Positions 1 to 5,787 of a DNA stretch of 7,162 nucleotides are shown one piece after another. A program made the position numbers and the translations under genes. The stretch comes from Actinomycetes bacterium. GTDB taxonomy: Bacteria > Actinomycetota > Actinomycetes > Actinomycetales > Microbacteriaceae. A model generated the notes under the pieces. That model saw only the letters and a list, made by a program, of their open reading frames with translations, had not been told where the DNA came from and ran no database searches. The stretch's first letter is position 1. Each line of letters starts with the position of its first letter. The stretch covers positions 1 to 7,162 of the forward strand of contig JAEYUT010000033.1 of NCBI GenBank assembly GCA_023432305.1, given 5' to 3'.

Positions 1-651
1 CCCCACGACGGCCCCCAGGGCGAAGACGCCGATGTAGGTCCAGTCGCGATCATTCAGCGCGCCGAGCGTCGGCGCGTAGAGACCCATCACGAGAAGGATG
101 AACGAGCCCGAGACCCCGGGCATCACGAGCGCGCACACCGCGACCGCCGCCGCGATCGCCACAAGCCACAGCGGCGGCTGGATCGCGTCCGCGGCCGGAA
201 TCGACGCGAAGGCGAAACCCGCGACCGCCGCGAGGACCGCATACGCGACATCGCGCCGACGCCACCCCCCGACCATCCGGATCGGCACGAGGAGCGACGC
301 CAGGATGAGCCCCGCGAACAGGGCGCGCGTCTGGACCGGGTGCTCCTCCACGATCGGCTCGACCACGCGCGCAGCGAGCACCAGAGCGACCGCCATGCCC
401 ACGAGCGCCGGGATCACGACACGCCACCGCACTGCGGCGAGGTGCGCTCTCGCCTCCGAGCGGTCGGTGCGTGCGATCGTGCCGCGCACCCACCCGAGCA
501 CGCCGCGGATCAGGTGACCCGCCGACTGGATCAGGTCATCGTAGATGCCGATGACGAGCGCGATCGTGCCGCCCGATACACCGGGGATCGTCTCGACGAC
601 CCCGATCAGACCGCCGCGGAGAACGTCGAGGAGCGTGCGGAGAACCGCCAC
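1..651 (-). CDS. DUF368 domain membrane protein, putative polyprenyl-phosphate transporter (C-terminus cut by window)
   Basis: The reverse strand is open from a GTG at 651-649 to the window edge, giving 217 residues of a hydrophobic protein. Two family hallmarks are visible: PGVSGGT near residues 27-33, followed by IALVIGIYDDL, and a second PGVSGS near residues 178-183, followed by FILLVMGLY. This duplicated motif is typical of DUF368. Members of the family have been reported to move undecaprenyl (C55) phosphate across the membrane for reuse in cell-wall synthesis, so that role is known for the family and inferred here. The start lies 4 nt after the nusG stop. No other ATG, GTG or TTG was found in this frame in the stretch of nusG checked upstream. 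The only SD-like bases (GAGG) are very close to the GTG, so translation may depend on coupling to nusG. The C-terminal third is missing from the window. Confidence 0.88.
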   Translation of the reverse strand, partial: MAVLRTLLDVLRGGLIGVVETIPGVSGGTIALVIGIYDDLIQSAGHLIRGVLGWVRGTIARTDRSEARAHLAAVRWRVVIPALVGMAVALVLAARVVEPIVEEHPVQTRALFAGLILASLLVPIRMVGGWRRRDVAYAVLAAVAGFAFASIPAADAIQPPLWLVAIAAAVAVCALVMPGVSGSFILLVMGLYAPTLGALNDRDWTYIGVFALGAVVG

Positions 652-655
652 GACC

Positions 656-1597
656 TCAGAGCTTGGTGACCTGGTCGAACGAGAGCTCCACCGGCGTCTC
701 GCGCTCGAAGAGCGAGACGAGGACGGTGAGCTTGCCCGACTCCGGCTTGATCTCGGAGATCGTGCCGGGGAGACCCGCGAACGAGCCCTCCTTGATCGTG
801 ATCGTCTCGCCGATCTCGAAGTCGACCTCAGCCGGGATCGAGCGCTGGACGGCCGCGCCCTTGCTCGCCGATGCGCCCTTCGCGGGGGCCTCGACCACCT
901 GCACGAGCGACTTCAGCATGTTGAAGGCCTCTTCGAAGCGCAGCGGCGTCGGGTTGTGGGCGTTGCCCACGAAGCCCGTCACACCGGGAGTGTGACGCAC
1001 AACCGACCACGAATCCTCGTTGAGCTCCATGCGCACGAGCACGTAGCCCGGGATGCGCACGCGGTTCACGAGCTTGCGCTGGCCGTTCTTGATCTCGACG
1101 ACATCCTCCATCGGCACCTGGACCTCGAAGACGTAGTCCTCCATGGCCATCGAGGTGCGACGGGACTCGATGTTCTGCTTCACGCGCTTCTCGAAGCCCG
1201 CGTACGAGTGGATGACGTACCACTTGCCCGGCTTCATGCGCAGCTCGGTGCGGAACTCCTCATACGGGTCGACGGCGGCCTCTTCGGCCTCCTCCTCGTC
1301 CTCGAGCTCGTCGGCGGTCGCCGCGGCGGCAGCCTCGGCCTCGTCGGCGGAGTCGATGTCGAGAGCGTCGTCGACGATCGCGTCGGCCTCAGGGTCGCTC
1401 GCGGCCTCGAGCGCGTCGAGCGCGCTCTCCAGGCCCGACTCGACATCCGACTCGTCGACGATGTGCACAGCGTGACGCTCGACGGGCTCGCTGCTGCTGA
1501 CCTCGTGCGCGAGCACGTTGCCCTCCTGCGCCTCGTCCTCTTCGGAGGACTGCTCAGCGGCGGTGGCGAGGTCGATGTCGCGCGGTTCTGAAGTCAC
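656..1597 (-). CDS. nusG: transcription termination/antitermination protein NusG
   Basis: This 313-residue protein binds RNA polymerase and modulates elongation, pausing and Rho-dependent termination, and links transcription to translation. Residues 1 to about 115 are an Asp/Glu/Ala/Ser-rich, probably disordered extension typical of actinobacterial NusG. The NGN domain follows at about 124-231 ([16 protein letters not shown], then [10 protein letters not shown] and the [10 protein letters not shown] loop). An Ala/Gly/Lys linker leads to a KOW domain at about 260-313 ([18 protein letters not shown]). The GTG at 1597 was chosen because AGAAGGAAAG precedes it by about 8-15 nt. The longer in-frame ATG at 1675 would run back into secE and is unlikely. 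It lies 40 nt downstream of secE and 4 nt before the DUF368 gene, so the three probably form one transcript. Confidence 0.96.
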   Translation of the reverse strand: MTSEPRDIDLATAAEQSSEEDEAQEGNVLAHEVSSSEPVERHAVHIVDESDVESGLESALDALEAASDPEADAIVDDALDIDSADEAEAAAAATADELEDEEEAEEAAVDPYEEFRTELRMKPGKWYVIHSYAGFEKRVKQNIESRRTSMAMEDYVFEVQVPMEDVVEIKNGQRKLVNRVRIPGYVLVRMELNEDSWSVVRHTPGVTGFVGNAHNPTPLRFEEAFNMLKSLVQVVEAPAKGASASKGAAVQRSIPAEVDFEIGETITIKEGSFAGLPGTISEIKPESGKLTVLVSLFERETPVELSFDQVTKL

Positions 1598-1637
1598 AGT
1601 GCTTTCTTTCCTTCTGGGGGGTTCAGGCCGTCGTCGG

Positions 1638-1916
1638 TCAGAGGGCGTCTGCGTCTCCGAATGTGAACTGCACAAGCCAGGTGTACACCTGGTCGAGGCC
1701 CCACACGATGCCCATCATGATGATGACGAACACCAGCACGACGCCCGTGTAGGTGACGAGCTCGCGACGCGTCGGGGTGACGACCTTCTTCAGTTCGGCG
1801 ATGACCTGACGGATGAAGAGAATCAGGCGCGCGAACGGATTCCGACGCTGCGCGCGATCGCGCTTGGCGTTGGCGACGATGTCCTCACTGGGCTCGTCCA
1901 TCACCTTGCGTGCCAC
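1638..1916 (-). CDS. secE: preprotein translocase subunit SecE
   Basis: This 92-residue protein is the small essential clamp of the SecYEG protein-conducting channel. It has a charged cytoplasmic N-terminus (1-28). The conserved amphipathic helix and signature follow ([20 protein letters not shown], about 34-53). A single membrane span lies at about 56-78 ([16 protein letters not shown]), with a short outer tail. Single-span SecE of this size is normal for Gram-positive bacteria. The GTG start at 1916 has AAAGGG 8 nt upstream. An ATG at codon 6 is a possible alternative. The gene follows tRNA-Trp by 52 nt and precedes nusG by 40 nt, the usual actinobacterial order. Confidence 0.95.
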   Translation of the reverse strand: MARKVMDEPSEDIVANAKRDRAQRRNPFARLILFIRQVIAELKKVVTPTRRELVTYTGVVLVFVIIMMGIVWGLDQVYTWLVQFTFGDADAL

Positions 1917-1941
1917 TCTCAGTACCCTTTCGGCCGGCGAT

Positions 1942-1963
1942 CCCCATCGCTTTCGCGAGGGGG
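1942..1963 (-). other. GAAA-loop hairpin between tRNA-Trp and secE
   Basis: Read on the minus strand, CCCC-C-TCGC, a GAAA tetraloop and GCGA-T-GGGG can form an 8-bp stem with one C/U mismatch. It starts 5 nt after the tRNA 3' end and ends 25 nt before the secE start. No U-run follows, so it does not look like an intrinsic terminator. It could be a processing or stability element that separates the mature tRNA from the secE-nusG message. That role is inferred. Confidence 0.5.
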
Positions 1964-1968
1964 ACTCG

Positions 1969-2041
1969 CAGGGCGGACAGGACTCGAACCTGCAACCTGC
2001 GGTTTTGGAGACCGCTGCTCTACCAATTGAGCCACCGCCCT
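1969..2041 (-). tRNA. tRNA-Trp (anticodon CCA)
   Basis: A complete 73-nt cloverleaf can be drawn on the minus strand. The acceptor stem is AGGGCGG/CCGCCCT with discriminator G at 1969. The D arm is GCTC-AATTGGTA-GAGC, and the anticodon stem is GCGGT/ACCGC with loop CTCCAAA. The anticodon CCA at 2008-2006 specifies tryptophan. The variable loop is AGGTT, and the T arm is GCAGG/CCTGT (one G-U pair) with loop TTCGAGT. The 3' CCA is not encoded (the next bases are CGA), so it must be added by nucleotidyltransferase. Its place directly before secE-nusG is common in Actinobacteria. Confidence 0.97.
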
Positions 2042-2050
2042 ATGTCACCC

Positions 2051-2113
2051 ACCGTACCCTGCCGACCCACTGCGGGGCACGGCGAAGCTTGGCTGTTCAG
2101 GCAACCTGGTCAA
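2051..2113 (-). promoter_or_regulatory. candidate promoter region for tRNA-Trp-secE-nusG
   Basis: On the minus strand, upstream of the tRNA, there is a TTGACC (2113-2108) that resembles a -35 box. Seventeen nt further on is AAGCTT (2090-2085), a poor -10. A second possible -10 with the TANNNT form, TACGGT (2056-2051), ends 9 nt before the tRNA 5' end and would give a very short leader, but its -35 is weak. I cannot tell which is used. The region 2042-2141 holds no gene. Confidence 0.3.
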
Positions 2114-2125
2114 GTGTACGGCATC

Positions 2126-2142
2126 ACGGAGGCCACTTCCGT
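2126..2142 (-). terminator. weak hairpin at the lysG stop codon, possible terminator
   Basis: ACGGA and TCCGT arms (extendable by one G-T pair) surround a 5-7 nt loop immediately after, and touching, the stop codon of the LysR-type gene. The stem is short and no T-run follows on the minus strand, so this is only a weak candidate. Without a terminator here, lysG transcription would read into the promoter region of tRNA-Trp. Confidence 0.2.
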
Positions 2143-3050
2143 CACCGGCCCCCACCGACGGGGCCCAGGGACTGCGCCGCCGCCTCCACGACAGCGTCCG
2201 CGATCGCATCCAGCGCGGGCGAGCGGAGGTTCCACTGCTGCCAGAAGAGCGGCACCTCGATGCCGGAATCAGGCGGCGCGAGCTCCACGAAGCGCCCGGG
2301 CGCGGCGGTGGCGAGCTGGTGCTCCAGCAGCATCCCCCATCCGAGCCCGAGCGCCACCGCCTGCTCGAAATCGCCCGATCCGGAGACGACGTGTCGAGGC
2401 GGATCCAGCGCCGCCCGCGAGAGGCGCCGCAGCCACCGCGACTGGAGCTCGTCATCGTGATCGAAATCCACGAGCGGTGCGGTGGCGAACGCCGCAGGGG
2501 TCGGTCCGCCCGGGAACCACCGCTCCGCGAATGCGGGCGACGCGGCCGGGCGGTAGACCATCGAGCCGAGCGGCGTCGACGTGCAGCCGGGCACCGGGCG
2601 CGCCTGCGAGGTGACTGCCGCCATCACCCGCCCGGCGGCGAGAAGCTCGGCCGTGCGGTCCTGATCCTCGCGGCTGATGTCGAAAAGGATCCGCCGTGCG
2701 GCGCAGACCGGCGCGATCGCCGGCAGGAACCAGGAGCCGAGGGTGTCGGCGTTGACGGCGAGCGTGACGGTCGCGAACGCGTCGTCGGCGCCCTCCAGCC
2801 GCAGGGCGGCCGCGGCGTCGGCTTCGAGAAGCGCCATCTCGCGCGCCAGGCGCACCAGGACCTCACCGGATTCGGTCGCGCGCACCGGCTTGCTGCGTTC
2901 GACGAGCACCCGGCCGAGCTGCTGCTCGAGCGCTTTGATGCGCTGGCTCACCGCAGAGGGCGTCACGAGCAGGGCGCGCGCGGCGGCCTCGAAGGTTCCC
3001 GCGTCGACGACCGCCCGCAGGGTGGCGAGCTGCTCGCGGTCGAGGTTCAT
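2142..3050 (-). CDS. lysG: LysR-type regulator, ArgP/LysG family
   Basis: This 302-residue transcription factor has the size and layout of LysR-type regulators. An N-terminal winged helix-turn-helix covers about residues 3-60 (GTFEAAARALLVTPSAVSQR, then IKALEQQLGRVLVER). A linker helix runs to about 88, and the periplasmic-binding-like effector domain covers about 92-290. The opening of the effector domain, TVTLAVNADTLGSWFLPAI (about 95-112), is characteristic of the ArgP (IciA)/LysG subgroup, which senses lysine and arginine and activates exporter genes. The gene is divergent from a lysE-type gene, which supports the LysG assignment. The ATG at 3050 has no Shine-Dalgarno sequence. TAGCGT lies exactly 6 nt upstream, suggesting a leaderless message. 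The effector (Lys, Arg or both) cannot be read from the sequence. Confidence 0.9.
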   Translation of the reverse strand: MNLDREQLATLRAVVDAGTFEAAARALLVTPSAVSQRIKALEQQLGRVLVERSKPVRATESGEVLVRLAREMALLEADAAAALRLEGADDAFATVTLAVNADTLGSWFLPAIAPVCAARRILFDISREDQDRTAELLAAGRVMAAVTSQARPVPGCTSTPLGSMVYRPAASPAFAERWFPGGPTPAAFATAPLVDFDHDDELQSRWLRRLSRAALDPPRHVVSGSGDFEQAVALGLGWGMLLEHQLATAAPGRFVELAPPDSGIEVPLFWQQWNLRSPALDAIADAVVEAAAQSLGPVGGGR

Positions 3051-3120
3051 GAAGCAACGCTAATGGGTGTGAAGAATCATGAGCTGGATTGATGCCCATG
3101 GCTGGTCGTAGCGTCGCACC
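3051..3120. promoter_or_regulatory. shared divergent lysG/lysE promoter-operator region
   Basis: This 70-bp region separates the two start codons. TAGCGT occurs on the minus strand at 3062-3057 and on the plus strand at 3109-3114, each exactly 6 nt before its start codon, so both genes may have TANNNT -10 boxes with the start codon at the transcript's 5' end. The match extends to TAGCGT(T/C)GC. No clear -35 is seen at 17-18 nt for either. TTGATG at 3089-3094 is only 14 nt from the lysE box. An activator-dependent lysE promoter would fit this. Imperfect dyads (ATCA at 3076-3079 with TGAT at 3090-3093, and CCATGG near 3096-3101) lie where LysG could bind. Confidence 0.6.
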
Positions 3121-3780
3121 GTGACCGCATCCGCCGCCCTCCTCGCCGCCCTCGCGGGGGCCTCACTGGGCTTCTCCCTGATCGTCGCGATCGGAGCGCA
3201 GAACACCCACGTGCTGCGACAGGGCATCCGGCGCGAGCACGTGCTCGTGGTGGTCGCGATCTGCGCCCTCTCGGATGTGACGCTCATCGCGCTCAGCATC
3301 GCCGGCACCGGCGCCGTGCTCTCCGCGGCACCCTGGCTGCTCACCGCGGTGCGCCTCGGCGGTGCCCTGTTCCTCGCGGCGTACGGGCTGATGGCGGCCC
3401 GGCGGGCGTGGCGACCCGCGGGCGTGGGATTGCAGGCCTCCGACGACCCCGCGGAGGCGCCGCGCGGGGGCCGCCGCAGCCTCCTCACCGCCGTAGCCAC
3501 AACCGTCGCCGTCACCTGGCTGAACCCACACGTGTACCTCGACATCGCCCTCATCGGAACCCTCGCCAACGGCTATGGCGACGCCCGATGGCTCTTCGGC
3601 GCGGGCATCTGCGCGGCATCCATGATCTGGTTCTCGGCACTCGGATTCGGCGCCCGGATGCTGGCACCCGTGTTCGCCCGCCCCGCGGCCTGGCGCATCC
3701 TCGACGCCCTCATCGCGGCTGTGATGCTGACCCTCGCGGTGCTCGTGGCCCTGCCGCTCGTCACCGGCTCCGGCCACTGA
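3121..3780 (+). CDS. lysE: LysE-family basic amino acid exporter
   Basis: This 219-residue integral membrane protein matches the LysE/ArgO exporters, which expel excess lysine and/or arginine, driven by the proton motive force or membrane potential. Family hallmarks are visible. IVAIGAQNTHVLRQGIRREH (about 21-40) follows the first membrane span, a conserved Asp is at residue 52, and TWLNPHVYLD is at about 132-141. About six hydrophobic segments are present, with a charged cytoplasmic loop at about 93-121. The GTG start has no Shine-Dalgarno sequence, but TAGCGT ends 6 nt upstream, in keeping with a leaderless transcript. It is divergent from lysG, its probable activator, and ends 8 nt from the convergent response regulator gene. 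Lysine versus arginine preference is not decidable from sequence alone. Confidence 0.92.
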   Translation: MTASAALLAALAGASLGFSLIVAIGAQNTHVLRQGIRREHVLVVVAICALSDVTLIALSIAGTGAVLSAAPWLLTAVRLGGALFLAAYGLMAARRAWRPAGVGLQASDDPAEAPRGGRRSLLTAVATTVAVTWLNPHVYLDIALIGTLANGYGDARWLFGAGICAASMIWFSALGFGARMLAPVFARPAAWRILDALIAAVMLTLAVLVALPLVTGSGH

Positions 3781-3788
3781 CCCCGCAG

Positions 3789-4442
3789 CTACAGGAGGCG
3801 GCGCTCCAGCGCCCACGCGGTGAGCTCATGGCGAGACGAGAGCTGGAGCTTGCGGAGCACGCTCGACACGTGCGTCTCGACCGTCTTGATCGAGATGAAC
3901 AGCGCGGATGCGACCTCCTTGTACGCATAGCCGCGCGCGATGAGGCGCATCACCTCCTGCTCGCGGGCCGAGAGCCGATCGAGCTCATCATCCGTCGCCG
4001 CCACCGCCGGGGCACCCGCCGCCGTGCCGAACGCATCCAGCACGAAACCCGCCAGGCGCGGCGAGAACACCGCGTCGCCCGCCGCGACCGTCGCGATCGC
4101 GGCCGCGACCTCCGCCCCGCTCGTCGCCTTCGTGATGTAGCCGCGCGCACCCGCACGGATGACGCCCACGACGTCCTCGGCGGAATCCGAGACCGACAGC
4201 GCGAGGAACCGCACCTCGGCGAGCAGGTCGACGCACCGGCGCACCACCTCCGCTCCCCCGCCGCCGGCTCCCCCCGGCAGGTGCACATCGAGCAGCACCA
4301 CCTCGGGCCGATGCTCGCAGATCGCGCGCACCGCGGCGTCGACATCGCCCGCTTCCGCCACAACCTCCACCGCCTCCCCGAGATCGGTGCGCAGCCCTGT
4401 GCGGAAGATCGAATGATCGTCGACGATGATGACGCGCGTCAT
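3789..4442 (-). CDS. NarL/LuxR-type response regulator (EsrR-like)
   Basis: This 217-residue two-component regulator has an N-terminal receiver domain (about 1-120) with acidic pocket D8/D9, phosphoacceptor D52 in VVLLDVHLP, switch residue S83 and conserved K105 in GYITKATSG. After a short linker, a LuxR/GerE helix-turn-helix (about 154-213) shows LSAREQEVMRLIARGYAYKEVA and SIKTVETHVSSVLRKL. The ATG overlaps the kinase stop as ATGA, with a strong GGAGG-containing SD inside the kinase end, so the two are translationally coupled. A glycine-rich insertion (PGGAGGGGAEVV) sits in the loop after D52. By gene order and its PspC-type partner it resembles EsrR of the C. glutamicum envelope-stress system. 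That link is inferred from architecture, not from alignment. Confidence 0.93.
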   Translation of the reverse strand: MTRVIIVDDHSIFRTGLRTDLGEAVEVVAEAGDVDAAVRAICEHRPEVVLLDVHLPGGAGGGGAEVVRRCVDLLAEVRFLALSVSDSAEDVVGVIRAGARGYITKATSGAEVAAAIATVAAGDAVFSPRLAGFVLDAFGTAAGAPAVAATDDELDRLSAREQEVMRLIARGYAYKEVASALFISIKTVETHVSSVLRKLQLSSRHELTAWALERRLL

Positions 4443-5683
4443 GCTCCCCCTCCAGCCCCGGCCGCGCGGCGCGGCATCCGCAGCTGCACCTCCGTGCCGG
4501 CGGCGCCGGAGCGCACCACCGCGGTGCCGCCGGCACGCGCCATGCGTCCGATGATCGACTCGCGGATGCCGAGGCGCCCATCCGGGACCGCGCCAGGATC
4601 GAACCCCGCGCCGCGGTCCCGGATGAACAGCTCCACCGCATCCGGCGTCGCCTCGGCGTACACCGTGACGTCGCCGCCCGCGTGCCTCGCCGCGTTGACG
4701 AGCGCTTCGCGCGCAGCCCCGGCGAGGGCCGCCGACTCGACCGCGGCGACATCGCCCACCGTCACCACCTCGATGCGCACCGCATGCTCGAGCTCGAGCT
4801 CGGCCGCCATCGTGCGCAGCTCGGCGGCGAGATCGCCCGCGAACGGGTCAGTGCCTGCGAAGAGCCAGTCGCGCAGCTCCCGCTCCTGGGCGCGCGCGAT
4901 GCGGGCCACCTCGGATCCGGCGCCGGCGCGGTTCTGGATGATCGCGAGCGTCTGCAGCACCGAATCATGCAGGTGCGCGGCGATCTCCGCGCGCTGCTCG
5001 TCGCGGGCGCGCGAGGCGCGCTCGGCGCCGCGGGCGTTCATGCGGTCGATGACGAACGGCACCAGGAACGCGAGCGCGCCCAGCAGGATGGCGACCACCG
5101 CGAACACGGCGATCAGCGGGCGCCCGGCACTGATCGAGAACGGCAGGAGAACGGCGCCCAGAAGGATGAGGAAACCGGCGGCGATCGCCCGGACGCGAGC
5201 GGCGTTCGCCGCGCGGGCGTGGTCACGGGCATCCACGGCGACGGTCCACACGATCGCGAGCGAGGCGAGAACTGCGGCCTCGATCGCACCGGGCGGCAGC
5301 GGTGTCGGCCATGTCGTCGTGGTCGGCAGCGCCAGGGCGCACACCGCAGCCGCCACGACCAGCAGCGACGCGACAGGCAGACGACGCGTGCGCGGCGCAT
5401 CCGCGGCTGCTGCCTCGCGCGGCACGAACGCCCACAGCCAGACGTAGAGCAGGCTCGGCGCCACGGCGAGCGCGACGAGCGCCCACATCGCCGGATACAT
5501 GGAGGTCGCGAACCCCGCGAGCGCACCGAACAGCAAGCTGCCGGCGAAGATCCAGCGCACACCGACGGTCGGCATGCGCAGGTGCCTCGCGAGCGCGACG
5601 CTCACTCCGGCGAGCGCAACCGCACGCGGCCGCTCCAGAGAGGCGCGCGGCACCGCGAACGGAGGCGTCGCCGGGGAGGTCAT
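4439..5683 (-). CDS. PspC-domain sensor histidine kinase (EsrS-like)
   Basis: This 414-residue membrane kinase has, in order, a PspC domain at about 14-72 (LERPRAVALAGVSVALARHL and a following hydrophobic span), several further membrane segments to about 212, and a HisKA_3 dimerisation helix with HDxxxQ (H239 as phosphoacceptor, D240, Q244). An HATPase domain follows with N-box REALVNAARHAG (N330), G1 DRGAGFD (about 356-362) and G2 GRLGIRE (about 369-375). It should phosphorylate the regulator whose ATG overlaps its TGA. The ATG at 5683 was preferred, with a weak GGA 7 nt upstream. An in-frame TTG at 5695 would add four residues. A PspC domain fused to a kinase is the mark of EsrS, which senses cell-envelope and lipid II cycle stress. 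There is no large extracellular sensor domain, so sensing is probably within the membrane or through a partner protein. Confidence 0.93.
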   Translation of the reverse strand: MTSPATPPFAVPRASLERPRAVALAGVSVALARHLRMPTVGVRWIFAGSLLFGALAGFATSMYPAMWALVALAVAPSLLYVWLWAFVPREAAAADAPRTRRLPVASLLVVAAAVCALALPTTTTWPTPLPPGAIEAAVLASLAIVWTVAVDARDHARAANAARVRAIAAGFLILLGAVLLPFSISAGRPLIAVFAVVAILLGALAFLVPFVIDRMNARGAERASRARDEQRAEIAAHLHDSVLQTLAIIQNRAGAGSEVARIARAQERELRDWLFAGTDPFAGDLAAELRTMAAELELEHAVRIEVVTVGDVAAVESAALAGAAREALVNAARHAGGDVTVYAEATPDAVELFIRDRGAGFDPGAVPDGRLGIRESIIGRMARAGGTAVVRSGAAGTEVQLRMPRRAAGAGGGA

Positions 5684-5721
5684 GCGACGATCCAAGCATG
5701 GCGAGCGGCCCCGAGCGTGGC

Positions 5722-5756
5722 ACCTCAGGGGAGGATCAGGGGTTCACCCCATAGAG
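5722..5756. promoter_or_regulatory. candidate operator between the kinase and PspC genes
   Basis: TCAGGGG occurs twice in direct orientation (5725-5731 and 5736-5742), 11 bp apart, so on the same face of the helix. The second copy runs into a perfect palindrome, GGGGTTCACCCC (5739-5750). A TAGAGG that could serve as a poor -10 for the rightward gene begins at 5752, which would place the repeats over its -35. This fits a regulator-activated promoter. The response regulator encoded next door is the natural candidate to bind here and control both divergent units. That is inference. The rest of 5684-5787 shows nothing distinct. Confidence 0.5.
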
Positions 5757-5787
5757 GCGCGCCAGCCGCCCACGACACGATCGGAGC

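Noticed and set aside
50..493. 147-codon minus-strand frame within the DUF368 gene
   Set aside because: It is in another frame and Arg/Gly-rich. The DUF368 frame with two PGVSG motifs explains this DNA.
545..1591. 348-codon plus-strand open frame opposite nusG
   Set aside because: Its Leu/Arg/Asp/Val-rich content mirrors the nusG codons on the other strand. nusG itself is unambiguous.
1598..1675. In-frame ATG at 1675 as nusG start
   Set aside because: It would overlap secE and add an Arg/Pro-rich segment without a ribosome binding site. The GTG at 1597 has a good purine-rich SD.
3781..3806. GGAG/CTCC inverted repeat at the end of the response regulator gene as a bidirectional terminator
   Set aside because: It has only a 4-bp stem inside the coding sequence and no T-run on either strand, so it is not convincing.
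3408..5447. 679-codon plus-strand open frame
   Set aside because: It lies across lysE and antisense to the response regulator and kinase, is Arg/Ala/Pro-rich low-complexity sequence, and shows no family motif. It is a high-GC shadow frame.
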